A DNA stretch of 64,000 bases from Pomphorhynchus laevis (taxonomy: Eukaryota; Acanthocephala; Palaeacanthocephala; Echinorhynchida; Pomphorhynchidae). Made by a program: the position numbers and the translations under genes. Below, one piece after another: positions 46,076-57,514 of this stretch (its first letter is position 1; each line of letters begins with the position of its first letter). The DNA lies in NCBI GenBank assembly GCA_012934845.2, contig WNNJ02003619.1, positions 62,001 through 126,000 on the forward strand. The letters run 5' to 3'. The notes beneath the pieces were generated by a model that saw only the letters and a program-made list of their open reading frames with translations, was not told where the DNA came from and searched no databases.

Positions 46076-47945
46076 ATAATAAATAAATAAATAAATAAAG
46101 ATTTTATTAAATACACCAAAACGTAGCACGCAAGAATAAAAAAAGTAGGTCAAAACAAACTCAGATAAAAAATGAAAGAATTTCCCTTCGTTTTTTCATA
46201 TTTCCTTTCTCTTTCATGGCCTCAGGTCCAGGGGGATCTGAGCCCCCAATCGATCCAACAAGCCGCCTTCCGACTGAACAACCTCCGGGGTCTTTCACCA
46301 CCCGAAGAATCTAATCGGCGCGGACTATGCTTAGTAAATGAGAGACGAGGAGCTTAAGAAACCTTAGCCTTTGCTCTGGGGGACGTCCTCTTGAGAAGAA
46401 GACTAAACCAGGAGATAGCCCAAGTGCCCCAAAGGCGCACCTGGGCTGTCACTTTCAATGACAGATGCTGAGTCCGTTTCAGGGCCCACTTAGCTTTCTT
46501 CAGGATAAGTTTGAGTCTATCCAGGTCAGCTTTCGCCGACCAGTTCACCGTAACGGTGAACCCCAGGTATTTTACTCGACTTGAGAAGGTGGGAAGTGGT
46601 TCAGAGGCAAATATGGAAGAGAGCGCAGTGAGTGCTAATCTCTTAAGTTTTTGTTTTGTAGCAGGTGTGCCATGAAAGACGACCATCTGCGATTTAGCTG
46701 AGTTTAAAAAAGGTTAGATATCGGTAACTGGCCTTTTAATCTTAAAAAGAAATGACTGATGTCAGAGACCACGTCTTTACACCTGTGTCCAGTGAACAAG
46801 GCTGTGGTGTCATCAGCGTACACCACAAGACGTTGTTCGCGTTTAAATATTTTGAATAGGTTAATCGTAAAATCGCTTGGTATACAGCAGGATCTCCACT
46901 CTGTTCACAATGCGCGCAGGCAACCCGAGGGACCTGAGAGAAGAGATAACAAAAGGAGTAGAGATGCGGTCAAATGCATCAGAAAAGTCAAGGAAAACAG
47001 CCACAACTAGACGATGGATATTATCCCGACAAAACTGCTCCACCTCACTAACTGCTGAATGGACCGAGCGACCGTTGACGAACCCGTGAAAACCTGAAGG
47101 GATCAAATTACGCCCACTTAAATGGTCGAGGGTTTTACGCGCGAGCGCTTTTTCGTAAATCGACACGAGGGCATTTTGAATCGAAATAAGTCGCAGGTCT
47201 TTAGGGCATGAGCAGGATTTTTTCTTAGGAATAAAAACACGCTTACTAATATTGATGCCTGCTACATCGGATGGGGAGGCTAAAAGCATGGTGACGGCCA
47301 CCTCTCTTCTCTGATCAGCTGTCAAAAGCTGACAGACCCGAGAAGAAAGTGGAACGACGGATTTGGAGATGCCTGAGAAAAGGACCCCAGGAGTTAAGGA
47401 TATCCGTAACAGATAGATCCCTACTCCTCAAGTTACACCAAGGCGGGATTGATTGAGGTGATAGAGTGGCTCCATAGATGTGTAGGGCTAATGACTCCTC
47501 CAAAACTTTATCAAGGCTAACATTCCCTATCCAACCCAACAGCTCTATCCTTCCAGTAAACAAACTTCTCCTTCTTGAAAATCTTCCAAAAGGAAGACTG
47601 AGAAGGCTTAAGGCGAGCAATACTCGTCCTATCCCTACTCAGCTAGAACCTATATCTAGTGCTCCAGTATTCATTCGAGAGAGCCTGTCTGGCGGAAACA
47701 GAGAGATTAGGGAGGTGAAGCAATTTCGCTAGGACCTTGAGATTCGTCGGAGTAGGATTGTATATACGACCTTTATAGGTAGTCGATAAAATCGCGGTAG
47801 CTTGCGAAAATAGGTAGGTATTAAATTCGGTCAAACTCTCATTTCCTATTCTGGGAAAGAGTTGGATAGCCGCTTGAAAGCAAATTCTAACAGAATTCCA
47901 ACCGAAAAAGAGGTTTGTACTGGATGCTCTTCTACTCAAAGCCAT
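46076..47945 (-). mobile_element. LINE-A, minus copy of head-to-head pair 1
   Basis: A 5'-truncated copy, with an aataaataaataaataaataaag tail at 46078 and a 5' end near 47945. From 5' to 3' it covers CFQAAIQLFPRIG (about 47870), the linker, ISKRVFIPKKKSCSCPKDLR (about 47230), FLDFSDAFDRIS (catalytic motif A, about 46985) and the C-terminal GFTVTVNWSAKADLDRLK. A segment of about 105 bases carrying GVPQGSPLSP is deleted near 46870. Its position 47229-47205 keeps the cysteine codon where the plus copy has a stop. It is about 93% identical by eye to the plus copy. Confidence 0.85.
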
Positions 47946-48436
47946 AGCGATAAGGTCAGTAATGTTTTGTTATCTTCAGGCGATGGGGAGGTGCTTCCCC
48001 CCATCCCGAAAAAGAGGAACTTGATTTTAATTAAAGTAACAAGACCTATAGAAAGGGATCAACTATACAATAAATTTCTGAGAAATTTCTCGCTTCTATA
48101 TAAGAACAGGATTTTATTTAATTCTGTATAGATACACCCCTCCGAGGTGAAAATTTCTTTTGTAACATCTGATCTCGCAATGAAATACGCAGAATATTTT
48201 TCCGAGAATCTTACAGAATTCGGTGAACTTACCATAAAGCCTATCCTGGCTTCGATCAAAGTTACCAATCTACCATGTTCAATGGATGAAGATGACAAGC
48301 AATCGTTTATGGCGACCTTCAAAGTTTCCAGTCTGAGACAATCTTTGGGAGGGATGGGAACCTTATCCCAGTTGGATTTTGTACTGCGCCAGTGGAGTTA
48401 GCTGAAACTCTATCAAAATAATCATCCAACCCGTTT

Positions 48437-49051
48437 ATGGGGTTCAACATTCGGTTCTCAATAACCGAAATAGACGAATTAACCTACCCCCACTGCAGCC
48501 GATGCCACAAATGGGGTCACTGGGCTTCCAGCTGCAGTGGGATCCCTACATGTGGTATCTGCGGATCAGCCTCTTGTCTATCTCTGTCGTCGAATGACCG
48601 TTGCTCGGCCCCCCATTCATGTTCAAACTGCGGGGGGAGCCATCCTGCATGGCGTAGGAGCTGCAGTAAGTTCAAGGCGTACAGAAGCCTTTTTATTCGT
48701 CCGGTTAAACCTACAACTTCCTTCTCTTGTGTGGCCGCACCGCGGATGGATGACTCAGAGATATCCCGGTTGATGGATATAAAGATAGCAGAGTCGCATA
48801 GAAGGTTGGAAAACTTTATACTAATGGCCGTGGGTGCTATCAACACGAATCCCACGATTCCAGTGGCATCTGTTCTTCCAGAGTCAAAAAAGAGAGGGGC
48901 TTCGGCCCATGCCGTCCCCCGATCAAGATCGGGAAGCTTATTCGACGTAGGAATTAGGGAAATGATAATATTGCCCAGTAGCAAGTACCTTCCCTGGTGG
49001 GGGTTAGTGGTGGGAAGCGCAACCTTCCTGCACCTAGCTCTGTCTAGGTAG
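48437..49051 (+). pseudogene. LINE-A ORF1, zinc-knuckle half
   Basis: A 204-residue frame with three consecutive zinc knuckles: CSRCHKWGHWASSC (residues about 20-33), CGICGSASCLSLSSNDRC (about 39-56) and CSNCGGSHPAWRRSC (about 62-76). This triple arrangement is typical of ORF1 in Jockey-like and I-like LINEs, where the protein binds element RNA. The N-terminal half of ORF1 is in another frame upstream (about 47950-48400, containing RPIERDQLYNKFLRNFSLLY and ILASIKVTNLPCSMDEDDKQ). The frame runs on past the expected end, so the last residues are probably out of frame. Confidence 0.8.
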
Positions 49052-49080
49052 GCAATCCCCCATCTAACTAATCCATCACA

Positions 49081-49659
49081 ATGCAGAGTACTCGTGAGCC
49101 TTTTACACTGAATATCCTTCAGTGGAACTCGGAAGGTGCTTCCGCCCTTAGACTTCTATCTAGTAAATATGCAGATGTTATAGTCCTTCAGGAGACGCGG
49201 TCTATCTGTCTCCCCCAGGACATTACTCGATTTATCCCAAAGCATATATGTTTCCACTATACTCCGTACATAACCCCACCTTACTCCTCTTCATCTCAAG
49301 GACTCTTGACCGTAGTTAAGTGCTCCTTAAGGTCCTCCCTCCTATTAAACTACTCATGTCCAGCCATTTCTTGTTTAGTAGTTTCACTCAGTAAAAACGG
49401 TAAACGCATAAGTCTAGCTAATGCCTGCATCCGTCCAGGGGAAATTCACAAGAACCGTGGCCTCCTGGATAGTATTATTGACAGCGGTTATGACATGATA
49501 CTTGGAGATTTCAACGACAGAACTGGTCGTTGGATCAATGCAGCACTTCGCAGAGCTAGGAACGGTTATCTTATTCACAAACCCCGTCACCTACCTTTCA
49601 TTGCACATCAACAAATTCTATCCTCGACATTTTACTGCTTCACTCGAGGTGGTTGTTAA
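49081..49659 (+). pseudogene. LINE-A ORF2, endonuclease domain
   Basis: Apurinic-type endonuclease of a LINE. It starts MQSTREPFTLNILQWNSEG with the metal-binding asparagine of the LQWN motif (residue about 14), then VIVLQETR (catalytic glutamate, about residue 39) and the MILGDFNDRTGRW block (aspartate and asparagine, about 141-148). The final S-H-D motif lies just after a frameshift, at about 49695 (TSHDLIRW). The enzyme would nick chromosomal DNA to prime reverse transcription. The ATG follows the ORF1 region by about 30 bases. Confidence 0.82.
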
Positions 49660-51341
49660 AACCCTTCTGCACTGAGCAGTCGCGCCAGCAATTGTCCACC
49701 TCTCACGACCTCATTCGTTGGAGGATTGAGGAAGATATGTTGCTTCGAAGGAGGTTTCCCTTTGATCCGATCAGAGTGGCCTTATTTCAAGCGGCTATCC
49801 AACTCTTTCCCAGAATAGGAAATGAGAGTTTGACCGAATTTAATACCTACCTATTTTCGCAAGCTACCGCGATTTTATCAACTACCTATAAAGGTCGTAT
49901 ATACAATCCTACTCCGACGAAACTCAGGGTCCTAGCTAAATTGCTTAACCTCCCTAATCTCTCTGTTTCCGCCAGACAGGCTTTCTCGAATGAATACTTG
50001 AGCACTAGATATAGGTGTCAGCTAAGTAAGGATAGGACGAGTATTGCTCGCCTTAGTCCTTCTCAGTCTTCCTTTTGGAAGATTTTCAAGAAGGAGAAGT
50101 TTGTTTGCTGGAAGGATAGAGCATTGGGTTGGATAGGGAATGTAGGCCTTGATAAAGTTTTAGAGGAGTCATTAGCCCTACACAACTATGGAGCCACTCT
50201 ATCACCTCAACCAATCCCGCCTTGGTGTAACTTCAGGAGTAGGGATCTATCTGTTACGGATATCCTTAACTCCTGGGGTCCACTCCCGGACATCTCCAAA
50301 TCCGTCGTTCCACTTTCTTCTCGGGTCTGTCAGCTTTTGACAGCTGATCACAGAAGAGAGGTGGGCGTCACCATGCTTTTAGCTTCCCCATCCGATGTAG
50401 CAGGCATCAATATTAGTAAGCGTGTTTTTCTTGCTAAGAAAAAATCCTGCTAATGCCCTAAAGATCTGCGACCCATTTCGATTCAAAAAGTCTTCGTGTC
50501 GATTTACGAAAAAGCGCTTGCGCGTAAAATCCGCGACCATTTAAGTAGGCGTAATTTGATCCCTCCAGGTTTTCATGGGTTCGTCAAAGGTCGCTCGGTC
50601 CATTCAGCAGTTGGTGAGGTGGAGCAGTTTTGTCGGGATAATAGCCATCGTCTAGTTGTGGCTGTTTTCCTTGACTTTTCTGCTGCATTTGACCGAATCT
50701 CCATTTCCTTTGTGATCTCTTCTTTCAGGTCCCTCGGGTTGCCTGCGAGAATTGTGAACGGAGTAGAGATCCTGCTGTATACCAAGCGATTTTACTATGA
50801 AGACGACCCTGATGCGCGTCAGTTCTACCCTATTACGGGTGTACCTCAAGGATCCCCACTTTCTCCTATCTTATATCTTGCTGCCTCTATTAACCTATTC
50901 AAAATATTTAAACGCGAACAACGTCTTGTGGTGTACGCTGATGACACCACAGCCATGTTCACTGGACACAGGTGTAAAGACGTAGTCTCTGACATCAGCC
51001 ATTTCTTTTTAAGATTAAAAGACCAGTTACCCATATCTAATCTTATTTTAAACTCAGCTAAATCGCAGGTGGTCGTCTTTCATGGCACCCCTGCTACAAA
51101 ACAAAAACTTAAGAGATTAGCACTCTCTGCGCTCTCCTCCATATTTGCCTCTGAACCACTCCCCACCTTCTCAAGTCGAGTAAAATACCTGGGGTTCACC
51201 GTTACGGTGAACTGGTCGGCGAAAGCTGACCTGGATAGACTCAAACGTATCCTGAAGAAAGCTAGGTGGGCCCTGAAACGAGCTCAGCATCTGTCATTGA
51301 AAGGGAAAGCCCTTTGGGCACTTGGGCTATCTCGGGATTAG
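49653..51341 (+). pseudogene. LINE-A ORF2, reverse transcriptase
   Basis: A single frame interrupted only by a TAA at 50451-50453. From the start: RRRFPFDPIRVALFQAAIQL, a linker, then after the stop CPKDLRPISIQK and IYEKALARKIRDHLSRRNLI. The palm has FLDFSAAFDRI (motif A, about 50670), PITGVPQGSPLSPILYLAAS and VVYADDTTAMF (catalytic YADD, about 50931). The thumb contains KSQVVVFHGTPATKQKLKRL and KYLGFTVTVNW. The end is GLSRD at 51341. No RNase H follows. Apart from the one stop, all catalytic residues are present. Confidence 0.85.
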
Positions 51342-51739
51342 TCTTCTTCTCAATAGGACGTCCCCCAGCAAAGGCTAAGGTTTCTTAAGCTCCTCGTCTC
51401 TCGTTTACCAAGCATAGTCCGCGCGGATTGGATTCTTCGGGGGGTGAAAGACCCCGTGTGGTTCAGTCGGAAGGCGGCGTGTTGGATCGGTTGGGGGCTC
51501 AGATCCCCCTGGACCTGAGGCCATGAAATAGATGGGGAAGATGAAAAACGAAAGAAAAATTCTGTCATTTTTTATCTGAGTTGGTTATGACCTACCTTTT
51601 TATTCTTGAATGCAATATTATGGTGTATTTAATAAAGTCTTTATTATTATGATAATGATTCATTATTGATAAATAATTATTGAAGCTGGATCAAAGAAAA
51701 GAAGAATTTATTTTTAATATTTCGCTAACTTCTGCTAAC

Positions 51740-53100
51740 ATCTTCAAATGGTTTGCATAATTCTTGAGTTTATGTATTCAAAAATATATTTATATATCGT
51801 CTATAAGAAATTACACTAAATGCTGCAAACTTCAATTTAAAGTGTGACGATTATTGATTTATTGTCTAATATAAAAAGTTATCAATTATTCATTTTGAAT
51901 TTACATATATTTAATTAAAATTAAAAATAATAACTTAAATGATCGAATATGCTATTAATTTGAGCACACAAAATAATTAATTAATGCTCCCAAAATATTT
52001 GTAAGGGATATCATGGAAACCCTGGATATATGATAATATCTTGACTTTATTGTGCTTAAATTTAATCAACTAACTAAATGGATTCCCACAAAATGAGTGA
52101 TAGTCTCACTCTGTGTTTTCAAAAGCAGATATCAAATTTTACAAACTGCATTGTGAATAAATGTGTGCATGCAAATGTATATGACGAAAATTTAGCCATT
52201 TTTAATGAAAGATTAATTTCAAACTTTAGCAATAGATTAATGCATAAATTTTTATTTTAATTCGTGTTAAAGTTATTTTATATTTAAGACGAATTTGTTA
52301 ATGTAAGTCCATTAAATATACTATGTTCATTTAATATAAAAAATTCACTCATTGAATACAATTGAAATATTTAAATGTTTTTATAATGTATACTTTATCG
52401 ATGTATCTTATTTACATTATTTCTCAATGAATATTTCGAAAGGGTTATATATTTCCTTTGAAAATTACTACTCCTTGCATAATGTACTTTACGGTTTAAT
52501 TAAATACGTTCGTATAGACTATCACTGTGAAACACAAGTGTTCTATTGTTAATCGTTTTCTGTGTTCATTTACAATACAATTAAAGTCATTGTTTAAAGT
52601 AGTTGGATACAATTTATAAAACAGTAGATCGAATTTATTTTTTAAATTTAAGTCGTAATTTGACTCTATTTGATTTTCAATTTATCGTAATATTTTTGTA
52701 TTAAGATAATTTCAAAATAGTCTTAGTCATCCTTTGCATCATCGTCCCCCCTACATATGGGTAGGTTTATTAACATTAACTCTTTATAATTTAATTATTT
52801 AAGTAAATTTTTTATTTCTCGAAGAATGGTTTATTGTGGTTTTTGATGTTTCTAAAATTCAAAAACATTTTAAATACAATGATTATATTAATAAATAATT
52901 AATTAATACAATTTATACAGTTATAAAATCATGTTATAGCCTGAAAGTTTCCCTGATCTAATTTAAAAAACATGTTATCTTGTGCCGAACAGAATATAAC
53001 ACATCAATAATTTTTTAGAACCAATTTTCTTCTCAGATTTGGGATGTTTCTTTTTTTCAGATTTTGTAACTTTCTTCTAAATTGATAAAATGGTACATTA
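51740..53100 (-). repeat. Repeat R, copy 2, right part
   Basis: Reverse complement of about 20640-21805. Examples are ttgcataattcttgagtttatgtattcaaa (51754) and the ccctacatatgggtagg block (52750), against the complements at 21795 and 20970. The match ends near 51740, close to the tail of the LINE-A plus copy. By eye the two copies differ at roughly one position in ten, with indels. Short frames in this stretch (52078-52260, 52352-52552) are not genes. Confidence 0.7.
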
Positions 53101-53310
53101 CATTTTCAGAGTAATAATTCTCAATCTTCTGCTGTACTTTTAAAAAATTATTTTGTCCATATTAATACAGGCAACTATCAATTGACACACTATTTTACCA
53201 ATTAAATTAATTTAAAAATACGAGAAATGAATAGTTCGCATAATACTCATCACAAAGTTATTTCTTTAGTCTTAAATACTTAGCCCATTAGTTTGTAAAA
53301 AGTAGCACAA
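52816..53310. repeat. Direct repeat, left copy
   Basis: Begins atttctcgaagaatggttta and ends agtttgtaaaaagtagcac. Recurs at 54903-55518 with very high similarity; the right copy has about 150 extra bases in the middle. Overlaps the end of repeat R copy 2. Confidence 0.8.
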
Positions 53311-53372
53311 GGTTGACGAAGTCTTCTTATTTTTCTTTAGCGTTTCTTCCGTGTAAGGACTGGGTCCGCTGC

Positions 53373-53645
53373 TTATGAAAGTTGCCTTAATTTGGTTTCA
53401 TCGAGAGCGTCTTTGGTTTCCAAACTAATGCCCATCAAATCTTGACTTATAACGACCATCCATCGCAATTTGGGTCTTCCTATCAGTCGTTTTCCATTCA
53501 CTGTCACGGTGAATGATGTTCTTATTTGATGGTAAACAAAGTTAGCTATCAAACTCCGCCATGACCGGCCCCATGCCCGTGCTAAGAAATGAGGAGGGTT
53601 TGCGATAGACTTCGTGACAAGCCAGCCGTAAAACAAATCCGTCAC
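53373..53645 (-). mobile_element. LINE reverse transcriptase C-terminal fragment
   Basis: The - strand frame contains FTVTVNGKRLIGRPKLRWM, then ISQDLMGISLETKDALDETK. The G-[KR]-R-x-x-G-R-P-[KR]-x-R-W motif is characteristic of the C-terminus of many LINE reverse transcriptases. It is an isolated piece, cut on both sides, lying between two direct repeats. Confidence 0.65.
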
Positions 53646-53899
53646 ATCAACTTTATGAAATGTTATCTCAACAAGGTTAATGAAGTAATGTGTCTATTTA
53701 TTTGATTATCATATATTAATTTTCCTTTAGAATTGATGATTCTCCGGGAGGTCAATGATCCTCAACATCAAAATTCCAGGAAAATATAGCCAAAACAAAT
53801 TAGATCATTTAACTGAGTCTCCGTATTTTATACCATACATAAATTAAAAAAAGATTAATAATAAATAATAATATAAGATGTTGTATAATTTATTATTAT

Positions 53900-54660
53900 A
53901 AAGTTAACATTTAAAATTAAGATTTAAAATAAAAATCAAATTATATGAATTGACTACTAAATGATGCACGATTGAACCTATTAAGGAATAGAGGTCATAA
54001 GGGATTAGATAACCAATAAAAAATCCAAATGAGAATTTTCCAATTATTAATAAATTATTAAAAATCCGATAGAGAATTTTTATTTAATATTTATATTTTA
54101 TTATTATAGTATATAGAAAGGTTGAATTAAACAGATAAAAAAGATTATGATAAAACGATTTATTTATAAACACATACGCCATTGAAATTTAAAATAAAAG
54201 TTAATTTTTTTGAATTGACTAATAATATAAGATTTATTTGAATAAGAATTAGAGGTCATCAGTAGGAGCTGCTATATTATCAGGTTGCAACCCCCTATTT
54301 CTCAACTTGATCAAATTTGATCAAACATCAATCTCCATTATAAGATTCATAATCTCCATTATATAAGATTTTATACAATTTATATTTATGTCAAGTTAAA
54401 ATTTAAAATTGAAATTTAAAATAAAAATCAATTCTTATAAATTGACTAATAAATAACAGACGATGCATTAGAATAAGGATTAGAGGTTATCAGAAGGAAC
54501 TGCTATGTTATCAGGTTTTGGCCCTTATTCCTCGGCCAAACATAGCAGCTGTCCCAAATACATGCTAATAACGCATTTCCTCCGATGAAATTTAATTATC
54601 TATTGTACCTTATTCTAATTTAAAGCGCATTGCTTATTATCCATCAATAAAAAGTTTTGC
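53900..54660 (-). mobile_element. Cluster of Penelope-like 3' ends
   Basis: Three reversed copies of the 3' module: partial at about 53915-54000, partial at 54190-54310, and nearly complete at 54350-54650. The last has the closing stem-loop (tcaattcttataaattgac), then aaggattagaggttatcag, aactgctatgttatcagg, gcccttattcctcggcc, catagcagctg and catttcctccgatgaaattt, ending in the relic of the coding end near 54650. Each appears to be a separate 5'-truncated insertion. Confidence 0.7.
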
Positions 54661-54902
54661 TTAAGAGGTTAAATAAATGTTTAATAATATTTTGTGGATT
54701 TGTATATTATAAAATTATAAAAAAATATCCATTAAACTAGCTTGAAAATTAACAGAAATATACATATTATATACAGTTATAAAATATCTACACCATATAA
54801 GTAAAGTTAGCAAATTAAATACATATATAAAATTGTTCGCCAGGAGAACACGTGTTCGTTATTTATGCCTAATAAGTATCTTATATATAAGATACTTTTG
54901 TA

Positions 54903-55518
54903 TTTTTCGAAGAATGGTTTATTGTGGTTTTTGATGTTTCTAAAATTCAAAAACATTTTAAATACAATGATTATATTAATAAAAGTTATTAATTAATACA
55001 ATTTATACAGTTATAAAATCATGTTATAGTCTTAAAGTTTCGCTGATCTAATTTAGGAAACATGTTATCTTGTACTGAACAGAACACATCAATAATTTTT
55101 TAGAACCAATTTTCTTCTTAGATTTGGGATGTTTCTTTCTTCCAGATTTTGTAGCTTTCTTTTAACTTGATAAAGCAATGATAAAGCCGAATTCAAATTT
55201 AAATACGAAAATATGAACTAACTAAACTTTCAATACATTGTCAATTGAACATTTAATGTGACCTGATATATCTTGTCTTTAAAAAGGACCGATCATAAGC
55301 ATTACATTTTCAGGGTAATAATTCTCAATCTTCTGCTGTACTTTTAAAAAATTATTTTGTCCATATTAATAAAGGCAACTATCAATTGACACGCTATTTT
55401 ACCAATTAAATTAATTTAAAAATACGAGAAATGAATAGTTCGCGCAATACTTATCACAAAGTTGTTTCTTTAGTCTTAAATACTTTGCCCATTAGTTTGT
55501 AAAAAGGTAGCACAAGAG
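54903..55518. repeat. Direct repeat, right copy
   Basis: Second copy of 52816-53310. It has an extra segment of about 150 bases (about 55165-55300, containing gataaagccgaattcaaattt) between the blocks that are adjacent in the left copy. The two copies enclose about 1.6 kb of LINE and Penelope fragments. Confidence 0.8.
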
Positions 55519-55649
55519 CAACATCTTATATATAAGATAATTATTAAATATTATTAAACTTGAAATACAAAACTAATCGTAAATTGGAATGTACAATTTG
55601 TAATTATCGAAAGAAACATCAACTATAAAGAATTACCAGAAATGTGTTA

Positions 55650-56138
55650 CTATATTATCTGTGCCGAGATTATTTCTGATAATGTATCATTTGCTACAGT
55701 CATATACACCAAGTTCAACACCTGTAACAATGCTCTATCTTTGAAATGTTTGAATCGATCCCTCAATTTAGAGATAAAAACAAAAATTAGCAAATCGGTG
55801 TTGTTTATATTCACTCTATAGAGTTCCAAAAAACCTTCATTTTGGTAAATATTCACGAAGTATGCAAGAAGGGACATTTTCGGTCCGTTTTGTCGTGTTC
55901 GCAGCTTGTGGTCGAACTTATGATACAAGCAATTATTTAAACATTTAATCGAATTAAAAAGAAAGTATATAGTAAGTATTGGAAAAATTAAGTATAAATA
56001 AATAGAAAAATTAAACAAACATTTGTCTGTTAATTTTTGAAAATTTAAGAAAATTAGCAGAAAAAATAATGTCGTATCAAGAATGCAAAGTTTCAGTATT
56101 TCTGACAGAGGTTGTATTACCAGGAAAATAAAGTCCAC
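55650..56138 (-). CDS. Open frame of unknown origin
   Basis: A 162-residue frame on the - strand. The N-terminal half is hydrophobic (F, I, L and Y rich) and the C-terminal half is mixed and charged (RTRQNGPKMSLLAYFVNIYQ, KLRDRFKHFKDRALLQVL). I do not recognise a family. The C-terminal half (about residues 75-150) has a more protein-like composition than usual for this AT-rich DNA, so it may be a decayed exon or a transposon piece. The flanks carry fragments of repeat R and Penelope 3' ends. Chance is a serious alternative. Confidence 0.2.
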   Translation of the reverse strand: MDFIFLVIQPLSEILKLCILDTTLFFLLIFLNFQKLTDKCLFNFSIYLYLIFPILTIYFLFNSIKCLNNCLYHKFDHKLRTRQNGPKMSLLAYFVNIYQNEGFLELYRVNINNTDLLIFVFISKLRDRFKHFKDRALLQVLNLVYMTVANDTLSEIISAQII

Positions 56139-56254
56139 GGGTCAATAATAACTTGACAGTAGAACAAATAAGGTAACTGAGTCTACGTATTTTATACAAT
56201 ATATAAATTAAAAATAAAGATAAATAATAAATTATATGAGATTTTATACAATTA

Positions 56255-56390
56255 AGTTAAAATTTAAAATTGAAATTTAAAATAAAAATCAATTCTTATA
56301 AATTGACTAATAAATAACAGACGATGCATTAGAATAAGGATTAGAGGTTATCAAAGGAACTGCTATGTTATCAGGTTTCGGACACTAGTC
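56255..56390 (-). mobile_element. Penelope-like element 3' end, partial
   Basis: Reversed copy: gaaatttaaaataaaaatcaattc, ataaattgactaataaataacag, gcattagaataaggattagaggttatc, aactgctatgttatcaggtttcgg. It stops abruptly in the hairpin near 56385. Almost identical to the start of the copy at 54410. Confidence 0.7.
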
Positions 56391-56627
56391 CACTACCGAA
56401 AACGATGGAATAATTATGCTAAATTTACTTTATATGAAATATCTAAGTTCTCATTAAAATTACAACATTACTCCATTATATCATGTAATGGAGTATTGAT
56501 TACATCATGTAATCTCAATTTTTTTTATTAAAAAAATAGTATACAACAGTCACAATATTAGGTTCCCTCAAATGGGCCTCAAAAAATATGTTACATTGTT
56601 ATGTATCCGAGTATTGTGATCGGCCCA

Positions 56628-57442
56628 TCACCTATCTGACGAGATGATAGAGTTAATCATTATATCCGGGCGACGATAGGCAGAGCGGCTTGTTCTTAAG
56701 CACATCGAAGCAGATTTGGCCAGTGACATGGATAGACGAGATCTGATCCTTGCAATACAAACAGAGTACTGATCATTGCGCTTGTCTGCCAGTTTCTTTG
56801 CGATGGTCTTCAGAACCACAGTAGCTTATCTTCCCATTCCCCAAACTGACGACATAATGAACGGAACGAAAGATGAGCGTTCAACAAGTTGTACCCTTTC
56901 AATATATTTTCTTGATTTCCTTCTTTCATGATATTCGTACGATGATACGGTACTGGCATTTGAAGGAACTAATATATTGAATATGCAAATGCCCAAAAAA
57001 AACCGCTACAGACGTGTGCCAAACAAACCGCTCACAACCACATCCAATCGCGCACCAGGATCACGTGTGGTAGTCCCAGCTTCAAAGATAATATTTGGAT
57101 GAACCGGTTGTAGCAAGGCTCTACTCTAACATCATGGCAGATTTCGGTTAGCGTTTCGGCAATAATATCTCGAATTATATTATGCCTAATCGTGGGGAGT
57201 CCCCTACTTAGACAGGACAGTGCATGTGACATGCTCAATGTCTCTCCACATGAGCACACGGTGAAGCTGTCTGACGGCAGACTGTTATATCGCACTGATA
57301 TCGCGTCTCGAAACTCTCTGCAGCTCATGCGACTTTCTTTATCGTTCAGATATGGCGTACGCAGCCATGATGATGCACCCTTCTCACTGGCGAATTTCAA
57401 CGCGATTCTAACTTCAAGAGATAGAGAAGTATAAATCAACAA
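56628..57442 (-). mobile_element. Family D element, C-terminal endonuclease-like part
   Basis: Second copy of the divergent reverse transcriptase family found at 5.8-7.3 kb, here only its tail. On the - strand: GASSWLRTPYLNDKESRMSC, CREFRDAISVRYNSLP, a zinc-knuckle block CSCGETLSMSHALSC, LPTIRHNIIRDIIAETLTEI, CHDVRVEPC (57380-57105). After a gap with breaks come KKLADKRNDQYSVCIARIRS and RLSMSLAKSASMCLRTSRS (56800-56680). This order of blocks is the same in the family elsewhere. The zinc knuckle is intact here, unlike in the first copy. Confidence 0.65.
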
Positions 57443-57514
57443 AATATTATTAAAATATTAAATTTACAATATATAAATAATTAAAATGAAATCAAAAGTT
57501 AATTTTAACTATTA

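Larger units (their letters stand above)
47946..51660 (+). mobile_element. LINE-A, plus copy of head-to-head pair 1 (most complete)
   Basis: The best LINE-A in the window: ORF1 (about 47950-49051), endonuclease (49081-49730), reverse transcriptase (to 51341), a GC-rich 3' untranslated region (51342-51600) and an A/T-rich tail (taataaagtctttattattat, to about 51660). It lacks an RNase H domain. ORF1 with three zinc knuckles and an ORF2 with apurinic-type endonuclease and reverse transcriptase place it in the Jockey-like group of LINEs. Its 5' untranslated region and the start of ORF1 are missing. Damage is light: a few breaks in ORF1, one frameshift and one stop in ORF2. Confidence 0.88.

Noticed and set aside
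47946-51660. Twin-priming inversion of a single LINE-A as the source of the pair
   Set aside because: Twin priming gives two complementary halves of one element; here both arms contain the same 1.8-kb 3' part, each with its own tail.
52816-55518. An LTR retrotransposon bounded by its two terminal repeats
   Set aside because: The enclosed sequence contains only LINE and Penelope fragments, no primer-binding site or gag-pol order, and one unit overlaps the end of repeat R.
55650-56138. Possible further mitochondrial carrier exon (NEGFLELYR)
   Set aside because: The residues before it do not keep the spacing P-x-D-x-x-K-x-R-x-Q, and no second repeat or splice partner was seen.
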